Assembly: GCA_041689775.1 (NCBI GenBank)
Contig: JBDNFP010000129.1
Span: 1 to 40,209, forward strand
Reading direction: 5' to 3'
Length of the DNA stretch: 40,209 nt
DNA from: JBDNFP01 sp041689775
GTDB taxonomy: Bacteria; Bacteroidota; Bacteroidia; Cytophagales; Spirosomataceae
Translations under genes and position numbers: made by a program
Notes under the pieces: generated by a model
What the model was told of the DNA's origin: nothing
The model's database searches: none
Seen by the model: the letters and a program-made list of their open reading frames with translations, nothing else
Shown here: positions 1 through 8,615 of the stretch, piece by piece
How positions within the stretch are numbered: position 1 is the stretch's first letter
How the letters are laid out: every line of letters begins with the position of its first letter

Positions 1-905
1 AAGGAGTTGCCCAAACTATGTTTTATATTGGAAAGATAACTACCTAAAATGGGAGAAAGATAGGCATCAATCACGGCCGTTTGTGTTCTACGCAAATAAT
101 GGATTTGAGGGAATAACTCAGTAGATACTGAAACGGGTAAACCCCAATTTACGCGCAAGTAGGAGGCTAGCTGATTTTCATGGTCAGGGTTTTTGTAAGA
201 ATTGACCAACGCAACCGCCATAGATTCGTAGTTGCCATTCGCAATCACTTTTTTAAGTGAATCTAACTCCTGTAAATCGACGTGATTAATACTCTGTCCT
301 TCGGCAGTGATGCGCTCGTCTACTTCAAAAACATCCGTATACAAGGGAGGGCTCTCCGGAATATCGAGTTGGAAGAGATTAGGCCTTTGTTGGGTACCTA
401 TTCGCAATAAATCTTTAAAACCTTTGGTAACGATCAGCAAGGTTTTAGCTCCCTTTCTTTCCAGTAAGGCATTAGTGCCTTTGGTAGTACCGATCCGTAA
501 ATGAATTGGGGGAAACTCCTGATCAATGGAGGTATTGGTCAGTAATCTTATGCCAAGAATTGGCGCCTCTTCTCCGGTTGATAAGTCAAAATCAGCACCA
601 ATAACCGATGGTATATTATCTTCTAGGGTAAAAATTTTGTTTCGGTAATCAATCGACAAAAGGCGAGTCTCAATACCTTTGGAAGGGATGCGGAGAGTAT
701 AGCCTTCTAGTAGACTACTATTATGCGTCCAGGTAGCATCAAAAGAGTACAGGTAAGGATCAATTTTACGAACCATACGCCCTCGCAGTACCCCACTACT
801 TAATACTTTGGTTCTACGGGTATGCCCTTCGGGGTCCTCCGCTATACAGTCCGTAAAGGTACCCCCTGTATCAATGTGTATATGCCAGACATTGGATTTA
901 GTCAC
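1..905 (-). CDS. Hydantoinase/5-oxoprolinase family protein, N-terminal part (cut by window edge)
   Basis: About 301 N-terminal residues are present; the gene continues past the left edge. I translated the minus strand and found it open from a GTG at 905-903. The nucleotide-binding N-terminal motif HIDTGGTFTDCIA lies about 9-20 residues in, and the family motif RIGTTKGTNALLERKGA lies about 130-150 residues in. Together they identify the hydantoinase A/oxoprolinase family, whose members use ATP to open cyclic amides such as 5-oxoproline or hydantoins. An in-frame stop lies 13 bases upstream of the GTG and no ATG lies near, so GTG is the only reasonable start. The gene follows the PIG-L gene by 45 bases on the same strand and is probably cotranscribed. 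The exact substrate, and whether the B subunit is fused as in OplAH, cannot be seen here. Confidence 0.88.
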   Translation of the reverse strand, partial: MTKSNVWHIHIDTGGTFTDCIAEDPEGHTRRTKVLSSGVLRGRMVRKIDPYLYSFDATWTHNSSLLEGYTLRIPSKGIETRLLSIDYRNKIFTLEDNIPSVIGADFDLSTGEEAPILGIRLLTNTSIDQEFPPIHLRIGTTKGTNALLERKGAKTLLIVTKGFKDLLRIGTQQRPNLFQLDIPESPPLYTDVFEVDERITAEGQSINHVDLQELDSLKKVIANGNYESMAVALVNSYKNPDHENQLASYLRVNWGLPVSVSTELFPQIHYLRRTQTAVIDAYLSPILGSYLSNIKHSLGNS

Positions 906-950
906 AAATTGGAGGGATTAAGGTATTAATTAATTGTGTCAATGAATTAC

Positions 951-3443
951 TCATTTTCCGGCAGAAATCAGGTTAGCAAATATACGGTAGGCCCCAGGAA
1001 CTCCGGCGGGGAGTTCACGGAAGAAAGATAGCCCTGTATAGATATAATAGCCTTTTCCGTATTTTGTGTAAATCAGACTACCTTGCTTTTCGCTTTCTCC
1101 CGGATCATTGCAGCCAAAAACTGGTTGGTAGTTTTTCTCAAAATCAGAAGCGAAGTAAATGCCTCGTTCCTGAATCCAGCCATCAAAATCTTTTTCAGTG
1201 ATTTTATTTGGGGAAGATAACAAGGTGTCATTTGGGTTAAGGAATTTCATAACGGCATTTTCATCCGTTACGCGATCCCGAGTGACTTCAAATGGGAAAG
1301 GACCCATATTTTCCACCTTTAAGCCGTTATTGAGAAAACCGTTTCGGGCGGTAACGTACTGTACTACCATGGTGCCGCCGTTCTTTACGTAGTCCATAAG
1401 GCGGGGTTGGGAATAGATCAAACGATCTTCCGTATTATACGCTCTTACACCTACCACAATGGCATCATAGCTACTTAAGTCTTTGCCCAGCTCTTGTTCA
1501 TCGAGCAATGTTACCTCACAACCCATCTGCCGAAGTGCGGCGGGTACTTCATCCCCCGCTCCGGCGATATAGCCAATTTTTTTTGCGTGGTTGGAGATGT
1601 CGAGCTTTACTAGTTCGGTTTCCGCCGGTGGAAAAAGGGTTTGGGTAGGAATGTGGCGGTATTCTACACTCCGAAGCCCGCGATCCGAAATACCCTTATT
1701 GGTTTCTGTTCTGATTAGTAGTTTTCCTGTGCTATTTTGAGCGGAAGGGTACACGTTTACGGTAAAGGTTTGCTCCTCGTATTTTGCAGTGGTGGCAAAG
1801 CTGATTTCTGAGGGTTCAGCCCGCCAACCGTTCGGAAGAGTAAACAAGATCTTACCCTGAATGTCGGCCTCGTTTGCTTTGAGAACCAGCTGAACCGGCT
1901 TCGACTCCCGACCGGGAAATACAATTACCTTTTCTGATAGGTTAACCGTGGTAGCGGGACGTACTTCGAAGGGACGATAAATTTCTCCAACTGATGGATC
2001 AACGTATTTGTATTGCCACGAAGTTGAGTAAATAAACGTAGCGCCACCAATGAGAAAAGTATAAGACGTTTGTAGGTCAGGGTTATTTTCTGGAAGCCCC
2101 ACCAATTCTTGATCATCAAACTGAAAAATTTTGTCTTTAATCGGGTTTCTTAACCAATAGGGTTGGGTCAGTGGGGTATTCTGAGGGATCGTGAGTGTAG
2201 TTGGTATAACCACCGGCTCATAAATGCTCAGGGGTTTGTTCAACGTGGTGTCAAATTTAACGCCTTGTGTTTGTACCCGAACCAACGTTACGGGGGTCTC
2301 AGCTCTTTTCAAAATATTAATTTTGACAGCAGCCTTACCTCCGGGTGTGGTAGAGTAGTCGCTTGGGTTTGTTTCAAACCACAATCCTAGGCAATCTTTG
2401 ATTAGTGATTGTATTTCTTGTTTTTTCTGCTGAACGTAATAGTCGCTTCCATCAAGCTGTTGCAGTAGTTTGTAAGCTTCAACCAAGCCCGGTACCGAAG
2501 CGGATGGATTGGCCGGAGTGTACGCCTGAATAATTCCTTGAATTTTTTGACTGACCTTTTGACTTCCTTTGACCCGGATCCAACTTAGATCTACGTTATC
2601 AAAAAGATCATTTTTAGCCGGTACTCCGTCTTTGTGCAGCATGTAGTCAACCCGGAGGTTTCGGTTAGGGGCAACGCCAAAGCCTTGCGTTTTGTGCATG
2701 CTGCGGCTTTCTGCGGCAATTTCGTTGTATGACTTTCCTAGCAATGGATTATATCCGCTTAGGTCAACCTTAATAAATCCACCCGGATCGGAAGGTGCGT
2801 TATTCTGAAATCCGGACGAATAGGTATTCCAGACTACCCTTTTTGGTTGCCAAGGTTGAACATATTTTAATTGCTCCGGAAATTTGGTGGGGTCTGCGGC
2901 TATTTTAAAGGCTTCCAGAGCCAAGTAAGCAGACGAGTTGTGGTGACCATGCCCAGCCCGTTCGTCCGGCGGGAAACGAGTAATCAATACATCAGGACGA
3001 TGTTTGCGGATCAAATACACCACATCAGCAAGTATCTTTTGTTCGCCCCAGAAGCCGAGGGTCTCTTCTCTGGTTTTTGAAAAACCAAAGTCGTAAGCCC
3101 GGGTGAACAATTGCTGGGCTCCGTCGATTCGGCGGGCTGCCAGGAGTTCCTGAGTTCTGATGACACCAATATATTCTCCTTGTTCAGGCCCAATTAAATT
3201 TTGACCACCATCGCCTCGCGTCAAAGAGGTATAGTACGTATTAATGAGGCGGTCCTTGGCCAGGTAAGCCAGAAGTAAGCTATTCTCATCGTCGGGGTGG
3301 GCGGCAATGTGCATGGCGCTTCCGAGCACATTTAGTTTTTTTAATTTTATAAGAATTTCGCCAGCGGCTGGGTTCGTTACCTGCGCCAGGGCATTTGTAG
3401 AAAGTACAATGGCACAAATAAGAAACGAAAAAAGTCTTTTCAT
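951..3443 (-). CDS. Secreted PIG-L (LmbE-like) family deacetylase with C-terminal GATase-like domain
   Basis: 830 residues. A signal peptide covers about residues 1-20 (hydrophobic stretch ending NALAQ), so the enzyme should act in the periplasm or outside. The PIG-L zinc-site motif AHPDDE is at 48-53 and the second zinc motif HGHH at 165-168. This family removes acetyl groups from N-acetylglucosamine-type substrates. The protein is several times longer than a simple PIG-L enzyme (about 230-300 residues). A middle region (about 370-600) looks beta-rich, and the C-terminal 210 residues resemble a class I amidotransferase/ThuA-like fold (IGYIAGAGDEVPAALRQMG, then YDAIVVGVRAYNTED). I see no obvious amidotransferase cysteine there, so that domain may be structural or binding. 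It precedes the oxoprolinase gene by 45 bases. The family call is firm; the substrate (a secreted glycan or glycoconjugate) is inference. Confidence 0.92.
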   Translation of the reverse strand: MKRLFSFLICAIVLSTNALAQVTNPAAGEILIKLKKLNVLGSAMHIAAHPDDENSLLLAYLAKDRLINTYYTSLTRGDGGQNLIGPEQGEYIGVIRTQELLAARRIDGAQQLFTRAYDFGFSKTREETLGFWGEQKILADVVYLIRKHRPDVLITRFPPDERAGHGHHNSSAYLALEAFKIAADPTKFPEQLKYVQPWQPKRVVWNTYSSGFQNNAPSDPGGFIKVDLSGYNPLLGKSYNEIAAESRSMHKTQGFGVAPNRNLRVDYMLHKDGVPAKNDLFDNVDLSWIRVKGSQKVSQKIQGIIQAYTPANPSASVPGLVEAYKLLQQLDGSDYYVQQKKQEIQSLIKDCLGLWFETNPSDYSTTPGGKAAVKINILKRAETPVTLVRVQTQGVKFDTTLNKPLSIYEPVVIPTTLTIPQNTPLTQPYWLRNPIKDKIFQFDDQELVGLPENNPDLQTSYTFLIGGATFIYSTSWQYKYVDPSVGEIYRPFEVRPATTVNLSEKVIVFPGRESKPVQLVLKANEADIQGKILFTLPNGWRAEPSEISFATTAKYEEQTFTVNVYPSAQNSTGKLLIRTETNKGISDRGLRSVEYRHIPTQTLFPPAETELVKLDISNHAKKIGYIAGAGDEVPAALRQMGCEVTLLDEQELGKDLSSYDAIVVGVRAYNTEDRLIYSQPRLMDYVKNGGTMVVQYVTARNGFLNNGLKVENMGPFPFEVTRDRVTDENAVMKFLNPNDTLLSSPNKITEKDFDGWIQERGIYFASDFEKNYQPVFGCNDPGESEKQGSLIYTKYGKGYYIYTGLSFFRELPAGVPGAYRIFANLISAGK

Positions 3444-3468
3444 CTAAAAGTCAGGAATAATTAGCTAG

Positions 3469-3498
3469 CAAAGTACACTCAAAGAAAGTTTGATCAAA
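3469..3498 (-). promoter_or_regulatory. Candidate promoter of the PIG-L gene
   Basis: On the minus strand TTTG (3498-3495) is followed after 19 bases by TACTTTG (3475-3469), one base shorter than the Bacteroidetes -7 box TAnnTTTG. It ends 26 bases before the ATG. The spacing fits other promoters in this window; the shortened box lowers confidence. Confidence 0.35.
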
Positions 3499-3556
3499 TA
3501 CTCCACTCTAAAATATTCTACAAACTATAAAAATAATTATTTCTTTAAAAAATTGA

Positions 3557-3588
3557 TTGGGCAAGTGCGCATCAAACCGCTATATTTG
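3557..3588 (+). promoter_or_regulatory. Candidate promoter of the pyrophosphatase gene
   Basis: TTG at 3557-3559, 21 bases, then TATATTTG at 3581-3588, an exact match to the Bacteroidetes -7 consensus TAnnTTTG. The start codon is 38 bases beyond the box, with no clear Shine-Dalgarno sequence. Confidence 0.6.
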
Positions 3589-3626
3589 CCCGATTTTCAT
3601 AGAAAACAAACCAAAATTTTTGACGC

Positions 3627-6269
3627 ATGGATAGTATTATTTACTTGGTGCCTGCCTTCGGTGTGGTAGGATTACTCTACACTGCATGGCGTTTCAGCTG
3701 GGTAACGAAACAACCCGCTGGAACCGGGAACATGCAAAAATTATCGGGCTATATTGCCGATGGAGCAATAGCATTTTTAAAGGCTGAATGGAAAGTTCTG
3801 ACCTACTTTGCCCTTCCTACAGCAGTATTACTTTTTTGGTTAGGGTCCAACGAGGGTACTCCCGAAAACCCTATTCACTCTTCTCCTCTTATTGCGGTTG
3901 CCTTCTTATTAGGCGCCGTGTTTTCGGCTACTGCCGGTTATATCGGCATGAAGGTGGCCACCAAAGCAAACGTTCGTACCGCTGAGGCGGCCCGTACTTC
4001 ACTTGCCAAGGCTTTGAAGGTGTCTTTTACCGGAGGTGCGGTAATGGGTATGGGTGTTGCTGGTTTGGCTGTATTGGGGCTTGGAGGCCTATTTATTATT
4101 TTCTATCAGCTATTTGCTTTTGGTCAGCCTTTGACTTCCGATGAAATGAAAAAGGCAATCGAAGTATTGGCTGGTTTTTCTTTGGGTGCGGAGTCAATCG
4201 CTCTATTTGCCCGTGTGGGTGGTGGTATCTACACCAAAGCGGCGGACGTTGGAGCTGATCTCGTGGGAAAAGTAGAAGTCGGTATACCGGAAGACGACGT
4301 TCGTAACCCCGCTACTATTGCCGATAACGTTGGTGATAACGTAGGTGACGTAGCCGGTATGGGAGCTGATTTGTTTGGATCCTACGTGGCTACGATCTTG
4401 GCAACGATGGTTTTGGGTCAGGAAATTGAGGTGATTGATAATTACGGAGGATTTTCTCCCGTACTACTACCGATGTTAATTGCAGCGGTTGGTCTGCTTG
4501 CCTCGCTTGTTTCAACCTTTCTCGTAAGAATCAACAAAGAAACTGATTCGGTACAAAATGCATTGAACCTGGGTAACTGGGCGTCTATCATTATAACTTT
4601 TATCACCTCGTATTTTCTGGTAAAAAATATTCTTCCCGAAAATCTGAGCTTGCGTGGTTTTGATTTTACTTCCACCGGAGTTTACCTGGCCATTGTGGTT
4701 GGCCTAGTTGTGGGTGCCTTGATGTCAATTATCACGGAGTACTACACCGCAATGGGTAAGCGTCCTGTTGATTCTATTGTCCAGAAATCGGGGACCGGGC
4801 ACGCTACCAACATCATTGGTGGTTTGGCGGTAGGTATGGAGTCTACTGTACTTCCAATTTTGGTATTGGCCGCCGGTATTATCTTTTCGTACAAATTCGC
4901 CGGATTGTATGGTGTGTCAATTGCCGCCGCCGGTATGATGGCTACTACTGCCATGCAGATGGCGATTGATGCGTTTGGTCCGATTGCTGACAACGCTGGT
5001 GGTATTGCGGAGATGTCACAATTGCCTCCCGAAGTTCGTGAGCGTACCGACAACCTGGACGCCGTTGGTAACACCACTGCCGCAACTGGTAAAGGATTTG
5101 CCATTGCTTCAGCTGCTTTGACCTCACTGGCACTTTTTGCTGCCTTCGTGGGTATTGCTGGTATTAGTGCCATTGATATTTATAAGGCCGATGTATTAGC
5201 TGGATTGTTCGTTGGAGGTATGATCCCATTTATTTTCAGTGCTCTTGCTATTTCTGCGGTTGGTAAAGCTGCCATGGAAATGGTTAATGAAGTTCGTCGC
5301 CAATTCCGTGAGATTCCCGGCATTATGGAGTACGAGGCAGAACCTGAGTACGAAAAGTGTGTGGCCATATCAACAGAAGCCTCTTTGCGGCAAATGCTCC
5401 TACCAGGAGCTATTGCCTTAGTCGTTCCAGTGCTTGTTGGTTTTACAATGGGACCAGAAGTGCTAGGTGGAGTATTGGCTGGTGTTACCGTTTCTGGTGT
5501 ACTGATGGGTATGTTCCAATCAAACGCTGGTGGAGCGTGGGATAACGCAAAGAAGTCCTTTGAAAAAGGAGTAATGATTGACGGGCAAATGTATTACAAG
5601 AAATCAGAGCCACACAAGGCATCCGTAACGGGTGATACCGTAGGTGATCCGTTCAAGGATACGTCTGGTCCTTCGATGAATATCTTAATTAAATTAATGT
5701 CGATTGTTTCCTTGGTAATCGCCCCTTATATCGCGGTAACTTCCGGGGCGGTAGTGATGACTGAAACGATTGAAGTAATGGCAGAAAATAATGGTTCTGG
5801 CGTTGAAGTTAATAAATACAAGCTAGAGCTGGATAACGGTTTGAAGATGGATATCTCTACTCCTGGGAATCCCGTAGAGATAGGGCTAATCGATTTTATT
5901 AGATCTGAGAAGCCAGTTGATAAGGTTACCTGGTTTGATTTCGATCGCTTAACCTTCGAAACTGGTAGTGCCAAACTTGACGCTGCCTCAAGCGATCAGC
6001 TTACAAATGTGGCTGATATTTTAAAAGCATTCCCTGCGGTTGCTATTAAGTTGGGTGGTTATACCGACAATACTGGAAACGCTGATAATAACCTGAAGCT
6101 TTCTGTTGACCGGGCAAAATCAGTAATGCAGTCTCTGGTAGCTAAGGGAGTAGAGGCGTCTCGGATTGAGTCGGAGGGCTACGGTGATCAACATCCAGTA
6201 GCATCCAATGATACAGAAGAGGGACGCAACCAAAATCGTAGAATTTCAATCCGGGTTACGGAGAAGTAG
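3627..6269 (+). CDS. hppA: Membrane-bound proton-translocating pyrophosphatase fused to an OmpA-like domain
   Basis: 880 residues; the family is normally about 660-770. It hydrolyses pyrophosphate to pump ions across the inner membrane. The catalytic signature DVGADLVGKVE is at 207-217, followed by the conserved NVGDNVGD block (234-241). GNTTAATGKG near 481-490 carries Ala where K+-independent enzymes carry Lys, so it should be K+-dependent. The transmembrane-6 sequence is ADLFGSYVAT, lacking the Glu of Na+-pumps (DLFES) and plant-type pumps, while Glu189 in SLGAESIALF may replace it, as I recall for Flavobacterium-type H+-pumps. After the last membrane helix (about 683-705) comes a linker and, from about 765, a complete OmpA/MotB-type domain (GYTDNTG; LSVDRAKSV; GRNQNRRISI). 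As this family's C-terminus is extracytoplasmic, the domain would face peptidoglycan. Single gene with its own promoter and terminator. Confidence 0.96.
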   Translation: MDSIIYLVPAFGVVGLLYTAWRFSWVTKQPAGTGNMQKLSGYIADGAIAFLKAEWKVLTYFALPTAVLLFWLGSNEGTPENPIHSSPLIAVAFLLGAVFSATAGYIGMKVATKANVRTAEAARTSLAKALKVSFTGGAVMGMGVAGLAVLGLGGLFIIFYQLFAFGQPLTSDEMKKAIEVLAGFSLGAESIALFARVGGGIYTKAADVGADLVGKVEVGIPEDDVRNPATIADNVGDNVGDVAGMGADLFGSYVATILATMVLGQEIEVIDNYGGFSPVLLPMLIAAVGLLASLVSTFLVRINKETDSVQNALNLGNWASIIITFITSYFLVKNILPENLSLRGFDFTSTGVYLAIVVGLVVGALMSIITEYYTAMGKRPVDSIVQKSGTGHATNIIGGLAVGMESTVLPILVLAAGIIFSYKFAGLYGVSIAAAGMMATTAMQMAIDAFGPIADNAGGIAEMSQLPPEVRERTDNLDAVGNTTAATGKGFAIASAALTSLALFAAFVGIAGISAIDIYKADVLAGLFVGGMIPFIFSALAISAVGKAAMEMVNEVRRQFREIPGIMEYEAEPEYEKCVAISTEASLRQMLLPGAIALVVPVLVGFTMGPEVLGGVLAGVTVSGVLMGMFQSNAGGAWDNAKKSFEKGVMIDGQMYYKKSEPHKASVTGDTVGDPFKDTSGPSMNILIKLMSIVSLVIAPYIAVTSGAVVMTETIEVMAENNGSGVEVNKYKLELDNGLKMDISTPGNPVEIGLIDFIRSEKPVDKVTWFDFDRLTFETGSAKLDAASSDQLTNVADILKAFPAVAIKLGGYTDNTGNADNNLKLSVDRAKSVMQSLVAKGVEASRIESEGYGDQHPVASNDTEEGRNQNRRISIRVTEK

Positions 6270-6285
6270 TTCTAAATAATTTATT

Positions 6286-6322
6286 AAAAAACCGCTGCTA
6301 GTAATTCTAGTAGCGGTTTTTT
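6286..6322. terminator. Bidirectional intrinsic terminator between hppA and the L25 gene
   Basis: Arms 6286-6301 and 6307-6322 pair over 16 bases with one G-T wobble, around a 5-base loop. The stem has an A6 start and T6 end, so it can stop transcription in both directions. It lies between convergent genes. Confidence 0.85.
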
Positions 6323-6375
6323 GTGGTCTGCGCAGGAGATTTCCTTAACGTTTTCACTTCTTTATAAAACAAATA

Positions 6376-6394
6376 TGCCGACCAAAGGTCGGCA
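6376..6394 (-). terminator. Second hairpin after the L25 gene
   Basis: The inverted repeat TGCCGACC-AAA-GGTCGGCA has 8-base arms and a three-base loop. On the minus strand it is followed by TATTTGTTTT, a weak T-tract. It is a likely terminator for the minus-strand L25 gene, which ends at 6428. Confidence 0.55.
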
Positions 6395-6427
6395 CGTTTG
6401 CATCTATTAGCCATGAAAAATAAATTA

Positions 6428-6994
6428 TTAAGCTTGGATCTGCCCGCGAAGTGCCCGTGGGATTTCGATGGAGGCAACTGGATTACTGGTTTGGCTTAGG
6501 ATCACAAAGCCCTCGGGCTTGATTGCCGAAACCTTAACCGACTTACCTAAGTCAAGATTTGTAATATCTACTTCTATGTAATCAGGAATGTTTTCTGACA
6601 AACCCTTTACACGCAATTTACGCAATATTTGGTTAAGTTTTCCACCTTTAAAAACTCCGGTAGATGCTCCTGTTAATTTGATGGGTACATCTACTTTGAT
6701 TTCCTTACCTGGGATGATCAACAGAAAGTCGGCGTGAATGATCATATCATTGACGGGGTCAAACTGGGTATCCTGTAATATAGCCTTGAAAATGTCACCT
6801 TCAATGTTAAGGGTAACTTCAAAAATATCAGGCGTAGTAAGTAATGGACGGAATAACATAGCTGGTGCATAAAAATGAACCTGCTCGGTACTTCCATACA
6901 ATACTGATGGTACATGTCCCTCTGCGCGTAGGTCCTGCGCTTCTGTTCTACCGAGATTCGCTCTTCGATACCCTACAATCTCTAGTTTTTTCAT
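6428..6994 (-). CDS. rplY: 50S ribosomal protein L25/general stress protein Ctc
   Basis: 188 residues, the long two-domain form. The N-terminal 5S-rRNA-binding L25 domain covers about residues 1-92 (EIVGYRRANLGRTEAQDLR, then HVPSVLYG), and a C-terminal TL5/Ctc beta domain covers about 93-185 (KEIKVDVPIKLTGAS; GKLNQILRKLRVKGL). It binds 5S rRNA in the large ribosomal subunit. It starts with ATG 24 bases after the end of the PRPP synthetase gene on the same strand. The prs-ctc order is a common bacterial arrangement, so the two are likely cotranscribed. Confidence 0.96.
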   Translation of the reverse strand: MKKLEIVGYRRANLGRTEAQDLRAEGHVPSVLYGSTEQVHFYAPAMLFRPLLTTPDIFEVTLNIEGDIFKAILQDTQFDPVNDMIIHADFLLIIPGKEIKVDVPIKLTGASTGVFKGGKLNQILRKLRVKGLSENIPDYIEVDITNLDLGKSVKVSAIKPEGFVILSQTSNPVASIEIPRALRGQIQA

Positions 6995-7018
6995 ACTGAA
7001 TTGTTAATTAAAGAAAAA

Positions 7019-7963
7019 TTATTGATTATTTAAAAAAAGTGAACTAATAGATTCGTGATCACGAATTCGGCGGATTGCTTTGGCGAAAAGTGGAGCTACC
7101 GAAATTACTTTTATTTTCTCGCTCTCACGTTTTAATGGAAGTGTATCGGTGACGATTAACTCCTCCAAAACCGAATTTTCAATATTTTCATAGGCATTAC
7201 CCGACATAACAGGGTGGGTACAGATAGCACGAACCGACTTTGCCCCTTTATTAAGGATGATTTCGGCTGCTTTGCACATGGTTCCACCCGTATCAATCAG
7301 ATCATCAAAAAGTACGACGTTGGCGCCCTCCACGTCCCCAATGACCTGCATGGAAGCAATTTCGTTGGCTCTTTTACGGTACTTGTCGCAGATAACCATA
7401 TCGGCATTTAAGAACTTAGCAAAGTTTCTGGCCCTGGCGGCACCTCCTACATCAGGTGAGGCAATTTTTATGTTTTCTAAATTCAGTGATTTTACATACG
7501 GAACAAATACGGAGGTTCCTTCTAAGTGATCAACTGGAAAATCGAAAAACCCTTGAATCTGGCCGGCGTGCAGATCAATCGTCATTAATCGATCTACGCC
7601 CGACGCTGAAAGTAAATTTGCCACTAACTTGGCCGCGATGGCAACCCGTGGTTTATCTTTCCGGTCCTGACGTGCATAGCCAAAATAAGGCAGCACAACC
7701 GTCACGTAGTGGGCTGAGGCACGACGAGAAGCATCAACCATCAGCAACAGTTCCAGTAGGTTATCGCTGGGAGGAGGCGTAGATTGAATTAAAAAAACAT
7801 CACAACCCCGAACTGATTCCTCAAAGATTGGTGAAATTTCACCGTCGCTGAACGTACGACAAGTGTATCCTCCGAGTGGACGACCATACTCTTCGGCAAT
7901 CAAATCTGCGAGATAAGTTGAGTTACTTCCAGAAAATATTTTTACAGTATTTAAGGCAGCCAT
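7019..7963 (-). CDS. prs: Ribose-phosphate pyrophosphokinase (PRPP synthetase)
   Basis: 314 residues, normal length for class I enzymes. It transfers pyrophosphate from ATP to ribose 5-phosphate, making PRPP for nucleotide, histidine and tryptophan synthesis in the cytosol. The sequence shows the N-terminal SGSNSTYLADLIAEE segment, the ATP-site YARQDRK, the metal/PP-binding DLHAGQIQGFFDFPVDHL, and the PRPP-binding loop VVLFDDLIDTGGTMCKAA. It is followed at 24 bases by the L25 gene. Upstream, 76 bases separate it from the PAP2 gene; that gap holds its own candidate -7 box, so it may be transcribed both alone and by readthrough. Confidence 0.98.
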   Translation of the reverse strand: MAALNTVKIFSGSNSTYLADLIAEEYGRPLGGYTCRTFSDGEISPIFEESVRGCDVFLIQSTPPPSDNLLELLLMVDASRRASAHYVTVVLPYFGYARQDRKDKPRVAIAAKLVANLLSASGVDRLMTIDLHAGQIQGFFDFPVDHLEGTSVFVPYVKSLNLENIKIASPDVGGAARARNFAKFLNADMVICDKYRKRANEIASMQVIGDVEGANVVLFDDLIDTGGTMCKAAEIILNKGAKSVRAICTHPVMSGNAYENIENSVLEELIVTDTLPLKRESEKIKVISVAPLFAKAIRRIRDHESISSLFLNNQ

Positions 7964-7980
7964 CTAATAGAAAATTTGCG

Positions 7981-7988
7981 CAAAATTA
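7981..7988 (-). promoter_or_regulatory. Candidate -7 box for prs
   Basis: TAATTTTG on the minus strand matches TAnnTTTG exactly and lies 18 bases before the prs ATG. I found no matching TTG about 19 bases upstream, so this is tentative. Confidence 0.35.
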
Positions 7989-8039
7989 CGAAAAACCTTT
8001 GTAATAGCGAGAGTTATGAAAATAATTATCTTTCTTACT

Positions 8040-8615
8040 TCAACCCGGAAATAGTCGGGGTGCAATCTTATGGTATGTAAAGGAACACAATAGACCCGTT
8101 AGTATACCGATGAAGGCACCACCTAAAATATCTAGTGGGTAATGAACCCCGACATAAACCCGGCTGTACGTGTAAATTACGGCCCAAAGCCAGAGCCATT
8201 GTACCCCTCTTAGATTCTTGGAAGGCAATAGTATTACACTTGACACAATCGCAAAGCTAGTGGAAGCATGGGAAGAAACGAAGCCGTACGCTCCACCGCA
8301 ACCACCCACCAAATGCACAAGTGAGCCAATAACCGGATCATAACAAGGCCTGGTCCGCATAAAGTACGGCTTCAATAATCCCGAGGCCACAAAGTCAGCG
8401 AGGGCTACAGCGACCAAAATGGAAAGAATAATACCAATGGATGTCTTACCAAACCGTTTAATGATACCATACAGAAGTATTACATACATGGGTATCCAGG
8501 TAAACTTGTTGGTTATTATTTCCATGACGGTGTCCCAAAACGGAGTGTGAAAACCATTGAGCCAGAGAAAGAACTCCTGATCTAGTTCAAAAAAATAGTT
8601 CAAAGCACCGGTCAT
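8040..8615 (-). CDS. PAP2-family membrane phosphatase (undecaprenyl-diphosphatase-like)
   Basis: 191 residues with several hydrophobic helices. The three phosphatase motifs of the family are present: KPYFMRTRP at 82-90 (motif 1), SSH at 114-116 (motif 2, first catalytic His) and SRVYVGVHYPLD at 151-162 (motif 3, second His and Asp). Members dephosphorylate lipid phosphates; bacterial ones of this size often act on undecaprenyl diphosphate or phosphatidyl-glycerophosphate at the inner membrane. The start codon overlaps the stop codon of trpS by four bases (ATGA), implying translational coupling. The substrate cannot be fixed from sequence. Confidence 0.93.
   Translation of the reverse strand: MTGALNYFFELDQEFFLWLNGFHTPFWDTVMEIITNKFTWIPMYVILLYGIIKRFGKTSIGIILSILVAVALADFVASGLLKPYFMRTRPCYDPVIGSLVHLVGGCGGAYGFVSSHASTSFAIVSSVILLPSKNLRGVQWLWLWAVIYTYSRVYVGVHYPLDILGGAFIGILTGLLCSFTYHKIAPRLFPG

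Noticed and set aside
951..3443. PIG-L protein as a bacillithiol or mycothiol biosynthesis deacetylase
   Set aside because: It has a signal peptide and is far longer than those cytosolic enzymes, and no other thiol-pathway gene is next to it.
4742..5173. 143-residue open frame on the minus strand inside the pyrophosphatase gene
   Set aside because: It is antisense to the strongly conserved catalytic core, has low-complexity Ala/Ser/Pro-rich composition and no recognisable motif; it arises from the codon pattern of hppA.
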